Positions 51,820-61,082 are shown, counted from the first letter of the stretch. The stretch is 64,000 bases of DNA from NORP240 sp965222175 (GCA_965222175.1 OZ244938.1:2294001-2358000), one strand, 5' to 3'. The notes: a model not told the origin generated them from the sequence alone. Translations and numbers: made by a program.

Positions 51820-53205
51820 TCAGAATACCCGGTTCAGGCCATCCAGTGCCGCTATCCGATAGGCTTCGGCCATCGTGGGGTAGTTGAATGTCGTATTGAG
51901 GAAGTACTTCATGGTGTTGGCTTCCCCGGGCTGGCGCATGATCGCCTGGCCGATATGGATGATTTCCGAGGCCTGATCGCCAAAGCAGTGTATGCCGAGA
52001 ATCTGCAGCGTGTCGAAATGAAAAATCAGCTTCAACATGCCCACCTGCTCGCCGGTAATCTGTCCCCGTGCCGTATTCTTGAAAAATGCCTTGCCCACCT
52101 CGTAGGGTATTTTTTCACTGGTCAGTTCGCGTTCCGTTTTCCCCAGTGTACTGATCTCCGGAATCGTGTAGATACCCGACGCCACCTCGTCGACAAAGTG
52201 GCATTCGTCCGGGTCCACAATCGCATTGCAGGCTGCCCGACCCTGGTCATAGGCCGAGCTGGCCAGCGAAGGCCAACCGACGACGTCGCCCGCGGCGTAG
52301 ATGTTTTCCACCGTGGTCTGATACCGCCGGTTCACTTCGATCTGCCCCCGGGAATTCGGTTCGATACCCACTGCATCCAGGCGGAGCCGATCGGTGTTTC
52401 CAGTGCGACCGTTGGCCCAGAAAACGATATTGCTTTTGATCTTCTTGCCTGACTTGAGGTAGGTGACCAGGTGATCGTCATGGTAGTCCATGCGATCGAA
52501 CTCCTCGTTGTGACGACTTCTTACCCCGACATTGCGCAGATGGTAGCTCAGGGCATCGGAGATTTCGAAATCCAGGAACGACAGCAGCGTGTCCTCCGGA
52601 TTGATGATTTCAACCTTGGCACCCAGCCCGCCGAATATCGAGGCGTACTCACAACCGATTACGCCGGCGCCGATGACGGTGACCTTTCTGGGCGAGTGAT
52701 CGAGATCGAGGATGGTATCGCTGTCAAACACCCGGGGATGACTGAAGTCCACATCGGGAGGATGGTAAGGACGGGCGCCGGTGGCGATGATGAAATACTC
52801 TGCGGTGAGGGTTTCGCCCTGGTCACCCAGTACTATGGTATTGGCATCGACAAAGCTGGCCACTCCCTTGAAAACCGGCACAAAATTGCGCTCGTAGAAG
52901 CCGATGCGCATTCTGACCTGCTCGTAGATAACCTGTTCGGTCTGTTTTACCAGCTGCGGAAAGGTAATCTTGTTGAGATCCCCGAAGTCCCGGAACATCG
53001 GATTGCCGTTGAACTGCATTATCTGCTTTACGCCATGACGCAGGGCCTTGGAGGGAATGGTACCGAGGTGGGTGCAGCTGCCCCCTACGCGGGGCCGATC
53101 ACTGACCACGGCGACGGATCTGCCTTTCTTCTTGGCATTCATGGCGGCCGCTTCCCCGGCCGGCCCGGTGCCGATTACCACGATGTCAAAATGCTTGGTT
53201 GCCAT
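51820..53205 (-). CDS. sthA: Soluble pyridine nucleotide transhydrogenase
   Basis: FAD enzyme that interconverts NADPH + NAD+ and NADP+ + NADH in the cytoplasm, mainly removing excess NADPH. 461 residues. The FAD motif 'GTGPAG' is at 12-17; the redox-active pair of related disulfide reductases is reduced to one Cys44 in 'GGSCTHLGTIPSKALR' (Thr49 replaces the second Cys), the SthA signature. The NAD-binding motif is 'IGAGVIGCEYASIF'. It lies 26 bases after nqrM, so probably belongs to the nqr transcript. The same neighbourhood (sth near nqr) exists in Pseudomonas aeruginosa as I recall. Confidence 0.96.
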   Translation of the reverse strand: MATKHFDIVVIGTGPAGEAAAMNAKKKGRSVAVVSDRPRVGGSCTHLGTIPSKALRHGVKQIMQFNGNPMFRDFGDLNKITFPQLVKQTEQVIYEQVRMRIGFYERNFVPVFKGVASFVDANTIVLGDQGETLTAEYFIIATGARPYHPPDVDFSHPRVFDSDTILDLDHSPRKVTVIGAGVIGCEYASIFGGLGAKVEIINPEDTLLSFLDFEISDALSYHLRNVGVRSRHNEEFDRMDYHDDHLVTYLKSGKKIKSNIVFWANGRTGNTDRLRLDAVGIEPNSRGQIEVNRRYQTTVENIYAAGDVVGWPSLASSAYDQGRAACNAIVDPDECHFVDEVASGIYTIPEISTLGKTERELTSEKIPYEVGKAFFKNTARGQITGEQVGMLKLIFHFDTLQILGIHCFGDQASEIIHIGQAIMRQPGEANTMKYFLNTTFNYPTMAEAYRIAALDGLNRVF

Positions 53206-53231
53206 GTTTATCCGCCAGCGCAGTCAGGCCA

Positions 53232-53432
53232 TTAATTTACCGGCTGTTGCCGGGCCTGCCGTTCCTCGCATTTTTCCGGTCGCCCGCCACAAAGCTCACA
53301 GGGCCCTGTCTCGCCGATATTGCCAAGTCCACCACAACTTCCCTGCAGGGGTTTACGACCCATGATCACGCCGATGGACAGGCCGGCCACAGCCAGGCTG
53401 ATGAAGATGAAGCTCAATATTACGGTTGTCAT
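53232..53432 (-). CDS. nqrM: Na+-NQR maturation protein NqrM
   Basis: 66 residues: one membrane helix (about 4-24) and a four-Cys C-terminal domain (Cys33, 45, 48 and 55 in 'SCGGLGNIG', 'GPCELCGG', 'KCEER'). This DUF539-type protein is required for assembling the iron site between NqrD and NqrE. The start overlaps the apbE stop by 4 bases. Confidence 0.93.
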   Translation of the reverse strand: MTTVILSFIFISLAVAGLSIGVIMGRKPLQGSCGGLGNIGETGPCELCGGRPEKCEERQARQQPVN

Positions 53433-54487
53433 GGCAATGTCTCCCTGTCTTGAATATAGCGGGCAAACTCCCCGGTGGGGTGCGACTGCAGATCACCTCC
53501 CTCTCTAACGATAAAGTAAACCGCAAGTTCATTGCGCAGCGCCAGGTCCAGTCCGGACTGATACCCCAGAACCATGAATGCGGTGGCCAGGGCATCGGCC
53601 CTGGCGGCCAGGCCGTCAATTACGTAGACCGCCGCCAGGTCATGGAGTACTGGCGCGCCGGTGCGTGGATCGATTTCGTGGGAATATCGAATACCGTCTG
53701 CTTCAAAAAAGTTACGGTAGTCGCCGGACCCGGCAATAGCCAGCTGTTCTCCCCGGGAATCGAGGATTGCGAATACTTCCGGCGCGCCATCGACGGGGCG
53801 CTCCACGGCCGGGATCCAGGTATTCCCATCGGGCTTGAAGCCGCTGATTTTCAGCTCACCACCTATTTCGAGAAAGTAACTGTCGACACCGATGGAATCG
53901 AAGTAAAGTGCCACCTGGTCCACCACGTAACCCTTGGCGATACCGCTGAGGTCTATGTAAACCTCGGTTTCGCGGGTGATAGAAGCCTGTTCGGGATTGA
54001 TTTGCAGCCGCTGGTAGCCGACACGGGACATGGCGCTCTGGATCTGGCTGGCCGACGGCACCTGGTCACGGCCCGCTTCAGGACCGAATCCCCAGAGATT
54101 GACCAGTGGACCCACGGTAACGTCAAATGCGCCGCCGGTCAGTTCGCTGATCTCCTCGGCCAGCATCAGGACCTCCAGCAACTCCCGGGAGACACGTATT
54201 GGCTGTCCAATGGGGGACCGGTTCAACCGGGAAAGTTCCGACTGTTCCGCATAGGTGGAGAATACACCGCGATCCAGGCGATCCACCAGCGCGGAGACAT
54301 CATCCGCGATGCGGGTGCTGGTCAGGCTTCCCGGTGACGGCACATACTGCAACCGGTAGGTGGTACCCATGGTATAGCCGGTCAGCAGACGAATATCACT
54401 GTCGTCCCCGGGATAATAGATGTACACACCCAGGATCGCGGCAATGAGAACCAGGGTGAATCCATACCGCTGGACGATGCCGATCAT
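53429..54487 (-). CDS. apbE: FAD:protein FMN transferase
   Basis: Attaches FMN covalently to threonines of NqrB and NqrC. 352 residues with an N-terminal membrane anchor (about 8-25) but no lipobox Cys. 'TGYTMGTTYRLQY' near residues 36-48 and 'ARADALATAFMVLG' near the C-terminus are the usual ApbE motifs; the Asp/Thr of the latter bind Mg2+. It is between nqrF (4-base overlap) and nqrM. Relevant to the unusual acceptor motifs of NqrB and NqrC in this window. Confidence 0.95.
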   Translation of the reverse strand: MIGIVQRYGFTLVLIAAILGVYIYYPGDDSDIRLLTGYTMGTTYRLQYVPSPGSLTSTRIADDVSALVDRLDRGVFSTYAEQSELSRLNRSPIGQPIRVSRELLEVLMLAEEISELTGGAFDVTVGPLVNLWGFGPEAGRDQVPSASQIQSAMSRVGYQRLQINPEQASITRETEVYIDLSGIAKGYVVDQVALYFDSIGVDSYFLEIGGELKISGFKPDGNTWIPAVERPVDGAPEVFAILDSRGEQLAIAGSGDYRNFFEADGIRYSHEIDPRTGAPVLHDLAAVYVIDGLAARADALATAFMVLGYQSGLDLALRNELAVYFIVREGGDLQSHPTGEFARYIQDRETLP

Positions 54488-55713
54488 GAAAACTCGTCCA
54501 GGGCGATATTTTCATCTTCGACACCCAGGTCCTTGAGCATCTTGATCACCGCGGCATTCATCATGGGGGGACCGCACATGTAATATTCACAATCCTCCGG
54601 TGCCGGATGGTCCTTCAGGTAATTTTCGTAGACGACATTGTGGATGAAGCCGGTGGGGCCCTCCCAGTTGTCCTCGGGCTGTGGGTCGGAGAGCGCCACG
54701 TGCCACTGAAAGTTGTCATTCCCGGCAGCAATTTCGTCAAAATCTTCCTGGTAAAACATTTCCCGCAGGCTCCTTGCGCCGTACCAGAAAGACACCTTGC
54801 GACTGGTATGCAGGCGCCTGAACTGATCGAAAATATGGGAGCGCATCGGCGCCATGCCCGCCCCGCCGCCGATGAACACCATCTCGGCATCGGTTTCCTT
54901 GGCAAAAAATTCACCGAACGGACCGAACACCTTGATCTTGTCGCCCGGCTTGAGGCTGAACACGTAGGACGACATTTTCCCCGGCGGGTAGTTGGTGCCC
55001 GGCGGCGGCGTGGCAATACGGATGTTGAATTTGATAATGCCGTATTCTTCTGGGTAGTTGGCCATGGAGTAGGCCCTGATAGTGGTGTCACTGACCTTTG
55101 AGGCCAGATCGAACAGGCCGAATTTTTCCCAGTCGCCACGATACTCCTCTTCCACCACGAAATCCCTGTATTTGACCTCGTGGGGCGGGGCTTCAAGCTG
55201 CACATAACCGCCGGCTCGGAAGTCCACGGTTTCGCCTTCGGGTATCTTCAGGACCAGTTCCTTGATGAAGGTGGCCACGTTGTGGTTTGAGACAACTTCG
55301 CATTCCCATTGCTTGACACCGAAAAACTCCGGCGCAATTTCGATCTTCATATCCTGCTTGACGGCGACCTGGCATGACAGTCTCCAGTTGTCCCGGGCCT
55401 GGCCCCTGGTAAAGTGACCCGCCTCGGTGGGCAGCATGGAACCCCCTCCATCGAGTACCTGGCATTTGCACTGGGCGCAGGTGCCCCCGCCTCCGCAGGC
55501 CGAGGACAGGAAAATACCCTGGTCCGCCAGTGTATTCAGCAGCTTGCCACCGGCGGGCACCGTCAGGGTTTTTTCCGGATCGCCATTGATCTCGATCTGG
55601 ACATCCCCGGTACTCACCAGCCTGGACCTGGCTAACAGAATGATAACGACCAGCATCATGACCACAACAGTGAACATGACGACGCCGCCGATAATTGTCG
55701 TTAAATCCAACAT
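54484..55713 (-). CDS. nqrF: Na+-translocating NADH:quinone reductase subunit F
   Basis: NADH-oxidising subunit. 409 residues: a membrane helix (about 6-28), a [2Fe-2S] domain with Cys73/79/82/114 ('SACGGGGTCAQCKC'), an FAD domain with 'RAYSMANYPEE', and an NAD domain with 'FIGGGAGMAPMRSHIF'. Near the C-terminus are 'YYMCGPPMMNAAV' and 'LDEFS'. All expected residues are present. Confidence 0.97.
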   Translation of the reverse strand: MLDLTTIIGGVVMFTVVVMMLVVIILLARSRLVSTGDVQIEINGDPEKTLTVPAGGKLLNTLADQGIFLSSACGGGGTCAQCKCQVLDGGGSMLPTEAGHFTRGQARDNWRLSCQVAVKQDMKIEIAPEFFGVKQWECEVVSNHNVATFIKELVLKIPEGETVDFRAGGYVQLEAPPHEVKYRDFVVEEEYRGDWEKFGLFDLASKVSDTTIRAYSMANYPEEYGIIKFNIRIATPPPGTNYPPGKMSSYVFSLKPGDKIKVFGPFGEFFAKETDAEMVFIGGGAGMAPMRSHIFDQFRRLHTSRKVSFWYGARSLREMFYQEDFDEIAAGNDNFQWHVALSDPQPEDNWEGPTGFIHNVVYENYLKDHPAPEDCEYYMCGPPMMNAAVIKMLKDLGVEDENIALDEFS

Positions 55714-55728
55714 GAAGATCCTGATCCG

Positions 55729-56337
55729 CTACAGTGAGATTCCGCTGAGAGACATGAAGCCCAGAGACATAAGGCCCACGGTGATGAAGGTGATGCCAAG
55801 GCCTCGCAGGCCTTCGGGGACATCGCTGTACTTGAGTTTCTCGCGAATTCCGGCCAGAGCGACGATAGCCAGCCCCCAGCCGAATCCCGAGCCGAAACCG
55901 AAAGCAATACTCTGGGCGAACGTGTAGTCACGTTCCACCATGAACAGGCTGCCACCAAGGATGGCGCAGTTCACGGTGATAAGTGGCAGGAATACACCGA
56001 GGGCGTTATAGAGAGCCGGCACGAACTTGTCCAGGAACATTTCGAGTATCTGCACCATGGCGGCGATAACACCGATGTAACAGAGGTAGCCGAGAAACTG
56101 GAGCGAGACATCGGGCAGGCCGGCCCAGTCCAATGCCCCTTCCCGCAGCAGGTAGTTGAAGATCAGGTTGTTGACCGGTACGGTGATGGACTGTACCACC
56201 ACGACGGCAATACCCAGACCCAGGGCAGTTTCAATTTTTTTGGAGACCGCCAGAAAGGTACACATCCCAAGAAACAGCTGTAGCGCCATGTTCTCGATGA
56301 ACACGGCCTGGACGACGATATTCAGCAGGCCTTCCAT
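55729..56337 (-). CDS. nqrE: Na+-translocating NADH:quinone reductase subunit E
   Basis: 202 residues with six membrane helices, inverted homologue of NqrD. The conserved Cys-containing helices 'LFLGMCTFLAVSKKIETALG' and 'LPLITVNCAILGGSLFM' supply the cysteines that ligate the membrane Fe centre with NqrD. One-base overlap with the nqrD stop. Confidence 0.97.
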   Translation of the reverse strand: MEGLLNIVVQAVFIENMALQLFLGMCTFLAVSKKIETALGLGIAVVVVQSITVPVNNLIFNYLLREGALDWAGLPDVSLQFLGYLCYIGVIAAMVQILEMFLDKFVPALYNALGVFLPLITVNCAILGGSLFMVERDYTFAQSIAFGFGSGFGWGLAIVALAGIREKLKYSDVPEGLRGLGITFITVGLMSLGFMSLSGISL

Positions 56338-56999
56338 CAGTACGCGCTCTCCTCGACGGTGTGCGGAGCCAGCCGGTACTCTCGGTGTTCAACCTGCTCC
56401 CTGCGGCGACTGCGCAGTGCCCAGATGAAGAAACCAATGATAAAGAACGCACTGGGAGCCAGCAGCATCAGGCCATTGGGCTGATACCACCCGCCGGCGG
56501 AGACGGTGGGCAACACGTCGTAGCCCAGCAGCGTTCCGGAGCCAAACAGCTCACGCAGGGTACCGACGATAATCAACACCACGCTATAGCCCAGGCCGTT
56601 GCCGATACCGTCAAGAAAACTGATGCCCGGCGGATTCTTCATGGCAAAGGCCTCCGCCCGTCCCATGACAATACAGTTGGTGATTATCAGTCCGACGAAC
56701 ACGCTGAGACTCTTGCTGATTTCAAAGGCGTAGGCCTGCAGAAACTGGTCAACCAGGATCACCAGGGACGCGATAATCGTCATCTGGATGATAATCCGGA
56801 TACTGCTGGGCATATGGTGTCGAATCATCGAAATGAACAGATTCGAAAATGCAGTCACGGTGGTCAAGGCAATACACATGACCAGCGTCACCTGCAGGCT
56901 GGTCGTTACCGCCAGGGCGGAACAGACGCCCAGAATCTGCAGGGCGATGGGATTGTCCTCGAAGATCGGCCTGGATAAAACTTTCGTCGCTTCTGACAT
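56337..56999 (-). CDS. nqrD: Na+-translocating NADH:quinone reductase subunit D
   Basis: 220 residues, six membrane helices. Iron-site cysteines are in 'LQILGVCSALAVTTSLQ' and 'VGLIITNCIVMGRAEAFAM'. ATG start; 63 bases separate it from the nqrC stop. Confidence 0.97.
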   Translation of the reverse strand: MSEATKVLSRPIFEDNPIALQILGVCSALAVTTSLQVTLVMCIALTTVTAFSNLFISMIRHHMPSSIRIIIQMTIIASLVILVDQFLQAYAFEISKSLSVFVGLIITNCIVMGRAEAFAMKNPPGISFLDGIGNGLGYSVVLIIVGTLRELFGSGTLLGYDVLPTVSAGGWYQPNGLMLLAPSAFFIIGFFIWALRSRRREQVEHREYRLAPHTVEESAY

Positions 57000-57062
57000 G
57001 AGTGATATCTATACCTTGCGATTGGTGTCGTTCAATGATCTGGCCAGGGGTTACCGCACCAC

Positions 57063-57851
57063 CTAACCGTTCCGTAGGTTCTCCAGGAAGGGTCCAAAGC
57101 CGCTGTCACCCATCCAGAATTGAATCAGGTCCTCCACACCCCGGCTGGTCAGCGTTGCCCCGGCCAGGCCGGATATCCGATGTTCGCCGCTGCCGCTGCC
57201 ACGGACCACCTGCAGTGCCACGTCTCCCTGGGCGTCGTAGATCTCCTTGCCAGGCCATTCGGCCCGCCAGTCGGGATTGGTGACCTCGGCGCCCAGCCCC
57301 GGCGTTTCCTTCAGTTCATAAAAGCCGATCCCGTCCACGGTGTTGGCATCGCCCTCCAGCGCCAGGAAACCGTAGAGAATTCCCCACAGTCCGTAACCAT
57401 TCACGGGCAGCACGATCTGTTCGATCTCATCCCCACTGCTTACCACGTAGACCATGGGATACAGCAGCTGGCGCTTGATGTTGGCTACATCTTCACTGGC
57501 CGGCAGTGCCCTGGAGTAGCGTGGATCGTTGACGGCGCGCCGGGGGTCGTACGATGACAGGTCAATCTCCAGCTCAGCCAGTTCCTGGTCAGTGAGAAAC
57601 CGCCCTTCGCGGAGGTCAACGATCCTGGGCGTAAACTGGGCAAACAGTTCGTCCACATCCGCATCGGTATGCACGTCGGGATCGAACAGTCCTGCAGCGC
57701 TCAGGATGTTTTTGTTCCGGTCCAGGATCTTGTTGGCATCCTGGGCAGGTTTCAGTATAACCGCCGCCCCGGAAACCATGATTGAACAGACCACGCACAG
57801 TGACAACGCGACAATCAGGGTCTGCCTTATCGAATCATTCGAGGATGCCAC
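57063..57851 (-). CDS. nqrC: Na+-translocating NADH:quinone reductase subunit C
   Basis: 262 residues: one membrane helix (about 11-33) and a periplasmic FMN-binding domain. The FMN-accepting threonine should be Thr233 in 'ISGLAGATLTSRGVEDLIQF'. The family motif is SGAT; here the first residue is Ala (AGAT), and the Asp often found upstream is also absent. The rest of the domain ('GFGPFLENLRNG' end) is typical. GTG start, overlapping nqrB by 17 bases. Confidence 0.96.
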   Translation of the reverse strand: MASSNDSIRQTLIVALSLCVVCSIMVSGAAVILKPAQDANKILDRNKNILSAAGLFDPDVHTDADVDELFAQFTPRIVDLREGRFLTDQELAELEIDLSSYDPRRAVNDPRYSRALPASEDVANIKRQLLYPMVYVVSSGDEIEQIVLPVNGYGLWGILYGFLALEGDANTVDGIGFYELKETPGLGAEVTNPDWRAEWPGKEIYDAQGDVALQVVRGSGSGEHRISGLAGATLTSRGVEDLIQFWMGDSGFGPFLENLRNG

Positions 57852-59091
57852 GTAATCGTCTCCTCTTTATGTTGGCTTTGACTACACAATAATCCATCAA
57901 TGGTGCAAACAGGTTGGCGAACAGAATGGCCAGCATCACCCCTTCCGGATAGGCCGGATTGAGTACCCGGATCAATACCGTCAGCACGCCGATGAACAGG
58001 CCGTAGACCCATTTACCGGTATTGGTCATCGCCGCCGACACCGGGTCGGTGGCCATGAATACCATGCCGAAAGCAAAACTGCCGATGACGAAATGCCAGT
58101 ACCACGGCAAGGCCATCATCGGGTTGGTGTCGGAGCCGACCAGGTTCAATAGCGTGCTGAACAGCACCATGCCGAGAAACATGCCGGTAATAATCCGCCA
58201 GGAAGCGATTCGGGTCAGCAGCAGGATAACGCCGCCGATGAGGATGGCCAGGGTGGAGGTTTCACCGATAGAGCCCTGCATCTGGCCAAGAAAGGCGTTC
58301 ATCCAGGTCAGCTGTTCGCCGGTAGCGGCCGCCACCACCGGCAGGCCGTCAGTGGCCACCTGGCTGAGCGCGGTGGGTGAACTGAAGCCGTCCGCGGTGG
58401 CTCCTGACGATCCGTCGACAGGCGCGATGGCCGTCCACACAGCGTTACCGGAAATCTGTGGCGCGTAGGCGAAAAACAGAAAGGCGCGCCCGGTCAGTGC
58501 CGGGTTGAGGAAATTCTTGCCGGTGCCACCGAACACTTCTTTGCCAACGACGATACCGAAGGTTATTCCCAGGGCCGCCTGCCACAGGGGAATGGCTGGT
58601 GGCAGAATCAGGGCAAACAGGATAGAGGTGACGAAAAATCCCTCGTTGATCTCGTGCTTGCGCACTATTGCAAAGAGGACTTCCCAGAAACCGCCCACCA
58701 CGAAGACCACGAAATAGATCGGCACGTAGTAAGCGGCCCCGTGGACCAGGCAATCCCAGATGCTGGCCGGATCGTAGCCGGCCAAGGCCTGGATCGCCCA
58801 GCCCCGCCATCCCGGTGCTCCGCTGACCCACCAGGCTTCGGCGATGGCATGGTTGGCCTGAAAGCCGATGTTGTACATGCCGTAAAACATGGCCGGGAAA
58901 GCTGCGAACCAGACAGTGATCATGATCCGCTTCAGATCGATACCGTCCCGGACATGAGGTTCGGACACGGTGACCTTGCCGGGTGCGTAAAAGATCGTGT
59001 CCACCGCCTCGTAGAGGGGGAAATATTTTTCGTACCTGCCGCCCTTGTGAAAGTGCGGTGACACATCATCCAGTATTCGTCGTAAGCCCAT
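57835..59091 (-). CDS. nqrB: Na+-translocating NADH:quinone reductase subunit B
   Basis: 418 residues, about ten membrane helices, with covalent FMN and a bound riboflavin; contains the Na+ path and quinone site. 'RHEINEGFFVTSILFALILP'-type sequence and 'GKEVFGGTGKNFLNPALTGR' are family blocks. The FMN-threonine region is unusual: the canonical 'DGFSGAT' position reads D234-G-F-S-S-P-T240, and about eight residues earlier a second motif D226-G-S-S-G-A-T232 matches the ApbE consensus exactly. ATG start. 235 bases separate it from nqrA. Confidence 0.96.
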   Translation of the reverse strand: MGLRRILDDVSPHFHKGGRYEKYFPLYEAVDTIFYAPGKVTVSEPHVRDGIDLKRIMITVWFAAFPAMFYGMYNIGFQANHAIAEAWWVSGAPGWRGWAIQALAGYDPASIWDCLVHGAAYYVPIYFVVFVVGGFWEVLFAIVRKHEINEGFFVTSILFALILPPAIPLWQAALGITFGIVVGKEVFGGTGKNFLNPALTGRAFLFFAYAPQISGNAVWTAIAPVDGSSGATADGFSSPTALSQVATDGLPVVAAATGEQLTWMNAFLGQMQGSIGETSTLAILIGGVILLLTRIASWRIITGMFLGMVLFSTLLNLVGSDTNPMMALPWYWHFVIGSFAFGMVFMATDPVSAAMTNTGKWVYGLFIGVLTVLIRVLNPAYPEGVMLAILFANLFAPLMDYCVVKANIKRRRLRGILE

Positions 59092-59326
59092 TTACTTGTC
59101 GTTTACCCGGCTTGAAATTAATCGTGTCTGCCATGTTTGGCAGCCTGGTGATACCGTCTAGCTGCCGCCCGTTGCCCTGCGCTATCGGCAAGTTTCCGCG
59201 TCGCGACCGATGCCGCTTGCTGTTACCTTTTACCAATTGCCCTTTGCCTTTATCTTGAACCTTTTACCCTACCGGCCTCATCCACCCTGCACCGACCATT
59301 ATCCCGCATCGTGGCGCCTGGCTGGA
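59092..59326. other. 235-base gap in the nqr operon with a 10-bp direct repeat
   Basis: nqrA and nqrB are normally a few bases apart. This gap has no coding frame of family character. It includes two exact copies of ACCTTTTACC (59225-59234 and 59259-59268) separated by a CCTTT-rich stretch, so purine-rich on the coding strand, recalling the tract between nuoCD and nuoE. Confidence 0.55.
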
Positions 59327-60679
59327 TCAGCTTTCTTTCTCGATGACTGTCAGGTTATTGCGGAGAATAGGCCCGTAATCGTATTTTCCGGCACAGACAT
59401 AGCTGCACAGGGCAAGGTCTTCTTCGTCCAGTTCCAGCGCGCCCAGGTTCTGCGCGGTTTCGATGTCACCGACAATCAATGCCCGCAGGAGCTGCGTGGG
59501 CAGAATGTCCAGTGGCATCACTTTTTCGTAGTTTCCTACCGGCACCATGGCCCGCTCGCTGCCGTGGGTGGTGGTGGTAAATTCCAGGTTTCGGTTTTTC
59601 ATCAAGCCGGAGAGGTAAATGCCCATGACCGAATGGCGGCTCACCCCGGCGGACAGGTATCCCAGTAACTCCCGTTCCCGACCTTCCCGCAGTACCGAAA
59701 CCTGCAGGTGATAACGGCCCAGAAACGCCTCGGCACCTCGCGCGTTGCGCCCGCTCAGGACGGAGCCGGAAATAATGCGATTCTCGCCGGGCAACAACTC
59801 ACCGACGGTCAATTCTTCCAGGTTGGCACCCAGCCGCGTTCTCACCAGCCTGGGCTCCTCGACCTGGGGACCGGCCAGCGCTATCACGCGCTCCACCGTC
59901 AGCTTGCCGGTAGCCAGCTGGCATCCCAGGGCGATGACGTCCTGGTAATTTATCCACCAGCTCCGACGATTGGGCCCCGCCGGATCCAGGAAGTGGATGT
60001 GTGTGCCGCTCAATCCCGCAGGGTGGGGCCCGGCAAATTCCTCCACGGAGACAATGCTGCCCAGTGCGGCGGGATTGAGACCTGGTAATGCAGCGGTCCC
60101 CTTGCACAGAAACAGCCGGTGGTCCGGCAGGCGGGCCAGGGCTTTCACGCCCCGGACAAAATCCTCGCCGGCATCGGCAAGGACTACACCGGGATCAGCT
60201 GCCAGCGGGTTGGTATCCATGACATTGACAAACAGTGACCGGGGCCGGCTGGACGGGTCCGGCACCTTGCTGTACGGCCGGGTCCGCAGCGCTGTCCAGG
60301 CGCCTGATTGCACCAGCGTATCGACAATCTCTCCGGGGTCCACCGACTCCAGTTCCTGGTCGGAAAACCGGCGGAATTCGATCTCGTCATCGCCTTCCAG
60401 GTCGATAACCACCGACAGCAGCATGCGGCGCTGGCCACGATTGATGGCAGCCACCACGCCGCTGGCCGGGGCCGTGTAGCGTACGCCGGGGGTTTTCTTG
60501 TCGGTGAAAAGCACCTGTCCTTTTTTGACCCGGTCACCGACCTTGACTTCCATGGTGGGTTTCATGCCCACGTAGTCACGGCCCAGGATGGCGACAGAAC
60601 GCGTGCTGTTTGAATCGCCAATTTCCTGTCGGGGTTGTCCCGCGATAGGCAAATCAAGGCCACGCCGAATTTTGATCAT
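59327..60679 (-). CDS. nqrA: Na+-translocating NADH:quinone reductase subunit A
   Basis: First gene of the nqr operon, cytoplasmic subunit near the quinone site. 450 residues. Opening 'MIKIRRGLDLPIAGQPRQ', 'GDRVKKGQVLFTDKKTPGVR' and 'TTTHGSERAMVPVGNYEKVM' are typical. ATG start. Operon order nqrA-B-C-D-E-F-apbE-nqrM is complete. Confidence 0.97.
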   Translation of the reverse strand: MIKIRRGLDLPIAGQPRQEIGDSNSTRSVAILGRDYVGMKPTMEVKVGDRVKKGQVLFTDKKTPGVRYTAPASGVVAAINRGQRRMLLSVVIDLEGDDEIEFRRFSDQELESVDPGEIVDTLVQSGAWTALRTRPYSKVPDPSSRPRSLFVNVMDTNPLAADPGVVLADAGEDFVRGVKALARLPDHRLFLCKGTAALPGLNPAALGSIVSVEEFAGPHPAGLSGTHIHFLDPAGPNRRSWWINYQDVIALGCQLATGKLTVERVIALAGPQVEEPRLVRTRLGANLEELTVGELLPGENRIISGSVLSGRNARGAEAFLGRYHLQVSVLREGRERELLGYLSAGVSRHSVMGIYLSGLMKNRNLEFTTTTHGSERAMVPVGNYEKVMPLDILPTQLLRALIVGDIETAQNLGALELDEEDLALCSYVCAGKYDYGPILRNNLTVIEKES

Positions 60680-61082
60680 GCATCAAACCCAAGCATTATT
60701 GACAGTCGATGAATTCTGCCGACGCTCGCACAATAGCGACAACCTGCTATGACGGAAAACCCTCATAACAGGATGCAATCAAATCAGAATATGGAGCCTC
60801 GGGGTGTTGCGAACACTCAATTTCAGCAAGGCGTGAATTATAGTGCGCAAAGCCCGGAATTACTAGGGAGCCTCTGACCAATTATGGAAATACCCAGGCT
60901 TTCAGGCGAGTTCACGGGCGAGGCGCGGCTCGCCGGCAATGCAGATCACCTTGCCAGGAGGCGCATTGTGCCCAGTTGCGTCAATTTCCTTCCGCTGGCT
61001 CTGGAAGCCTGCGAACAAAGCGGGCAGGAATCCCGGGGCAGAAACGTCAGGAAAAATGCTTTTGCGCGCGCCGAACCGACGA
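60680..61082. other. 403-base region between gap and nqrA, presumed nqr promoter region
   Basis: Both flanking genes are on the minus strand. A hairpin GGCGAG/CTCGCC at 60917-60922 and 60929-60934 (6-base loop) lies 150 bases beyond the gap stop and could end its transcript, although no T-run follows. The 200 bases before nqrA are AT-richer, but I cannot fix promoter boxes. Frames here are short and show no family features. Confidence 0.4.

Noticed and set aside
60871..60883. CCTCTGACCAATT, matching CCTCTGACTAATT at 7188-7200 in another intergenic region
   Set aside because: A 13-base match with one mismatch is expected many times by chance within 64 kb, so this is not evidence for a shared repeat family.
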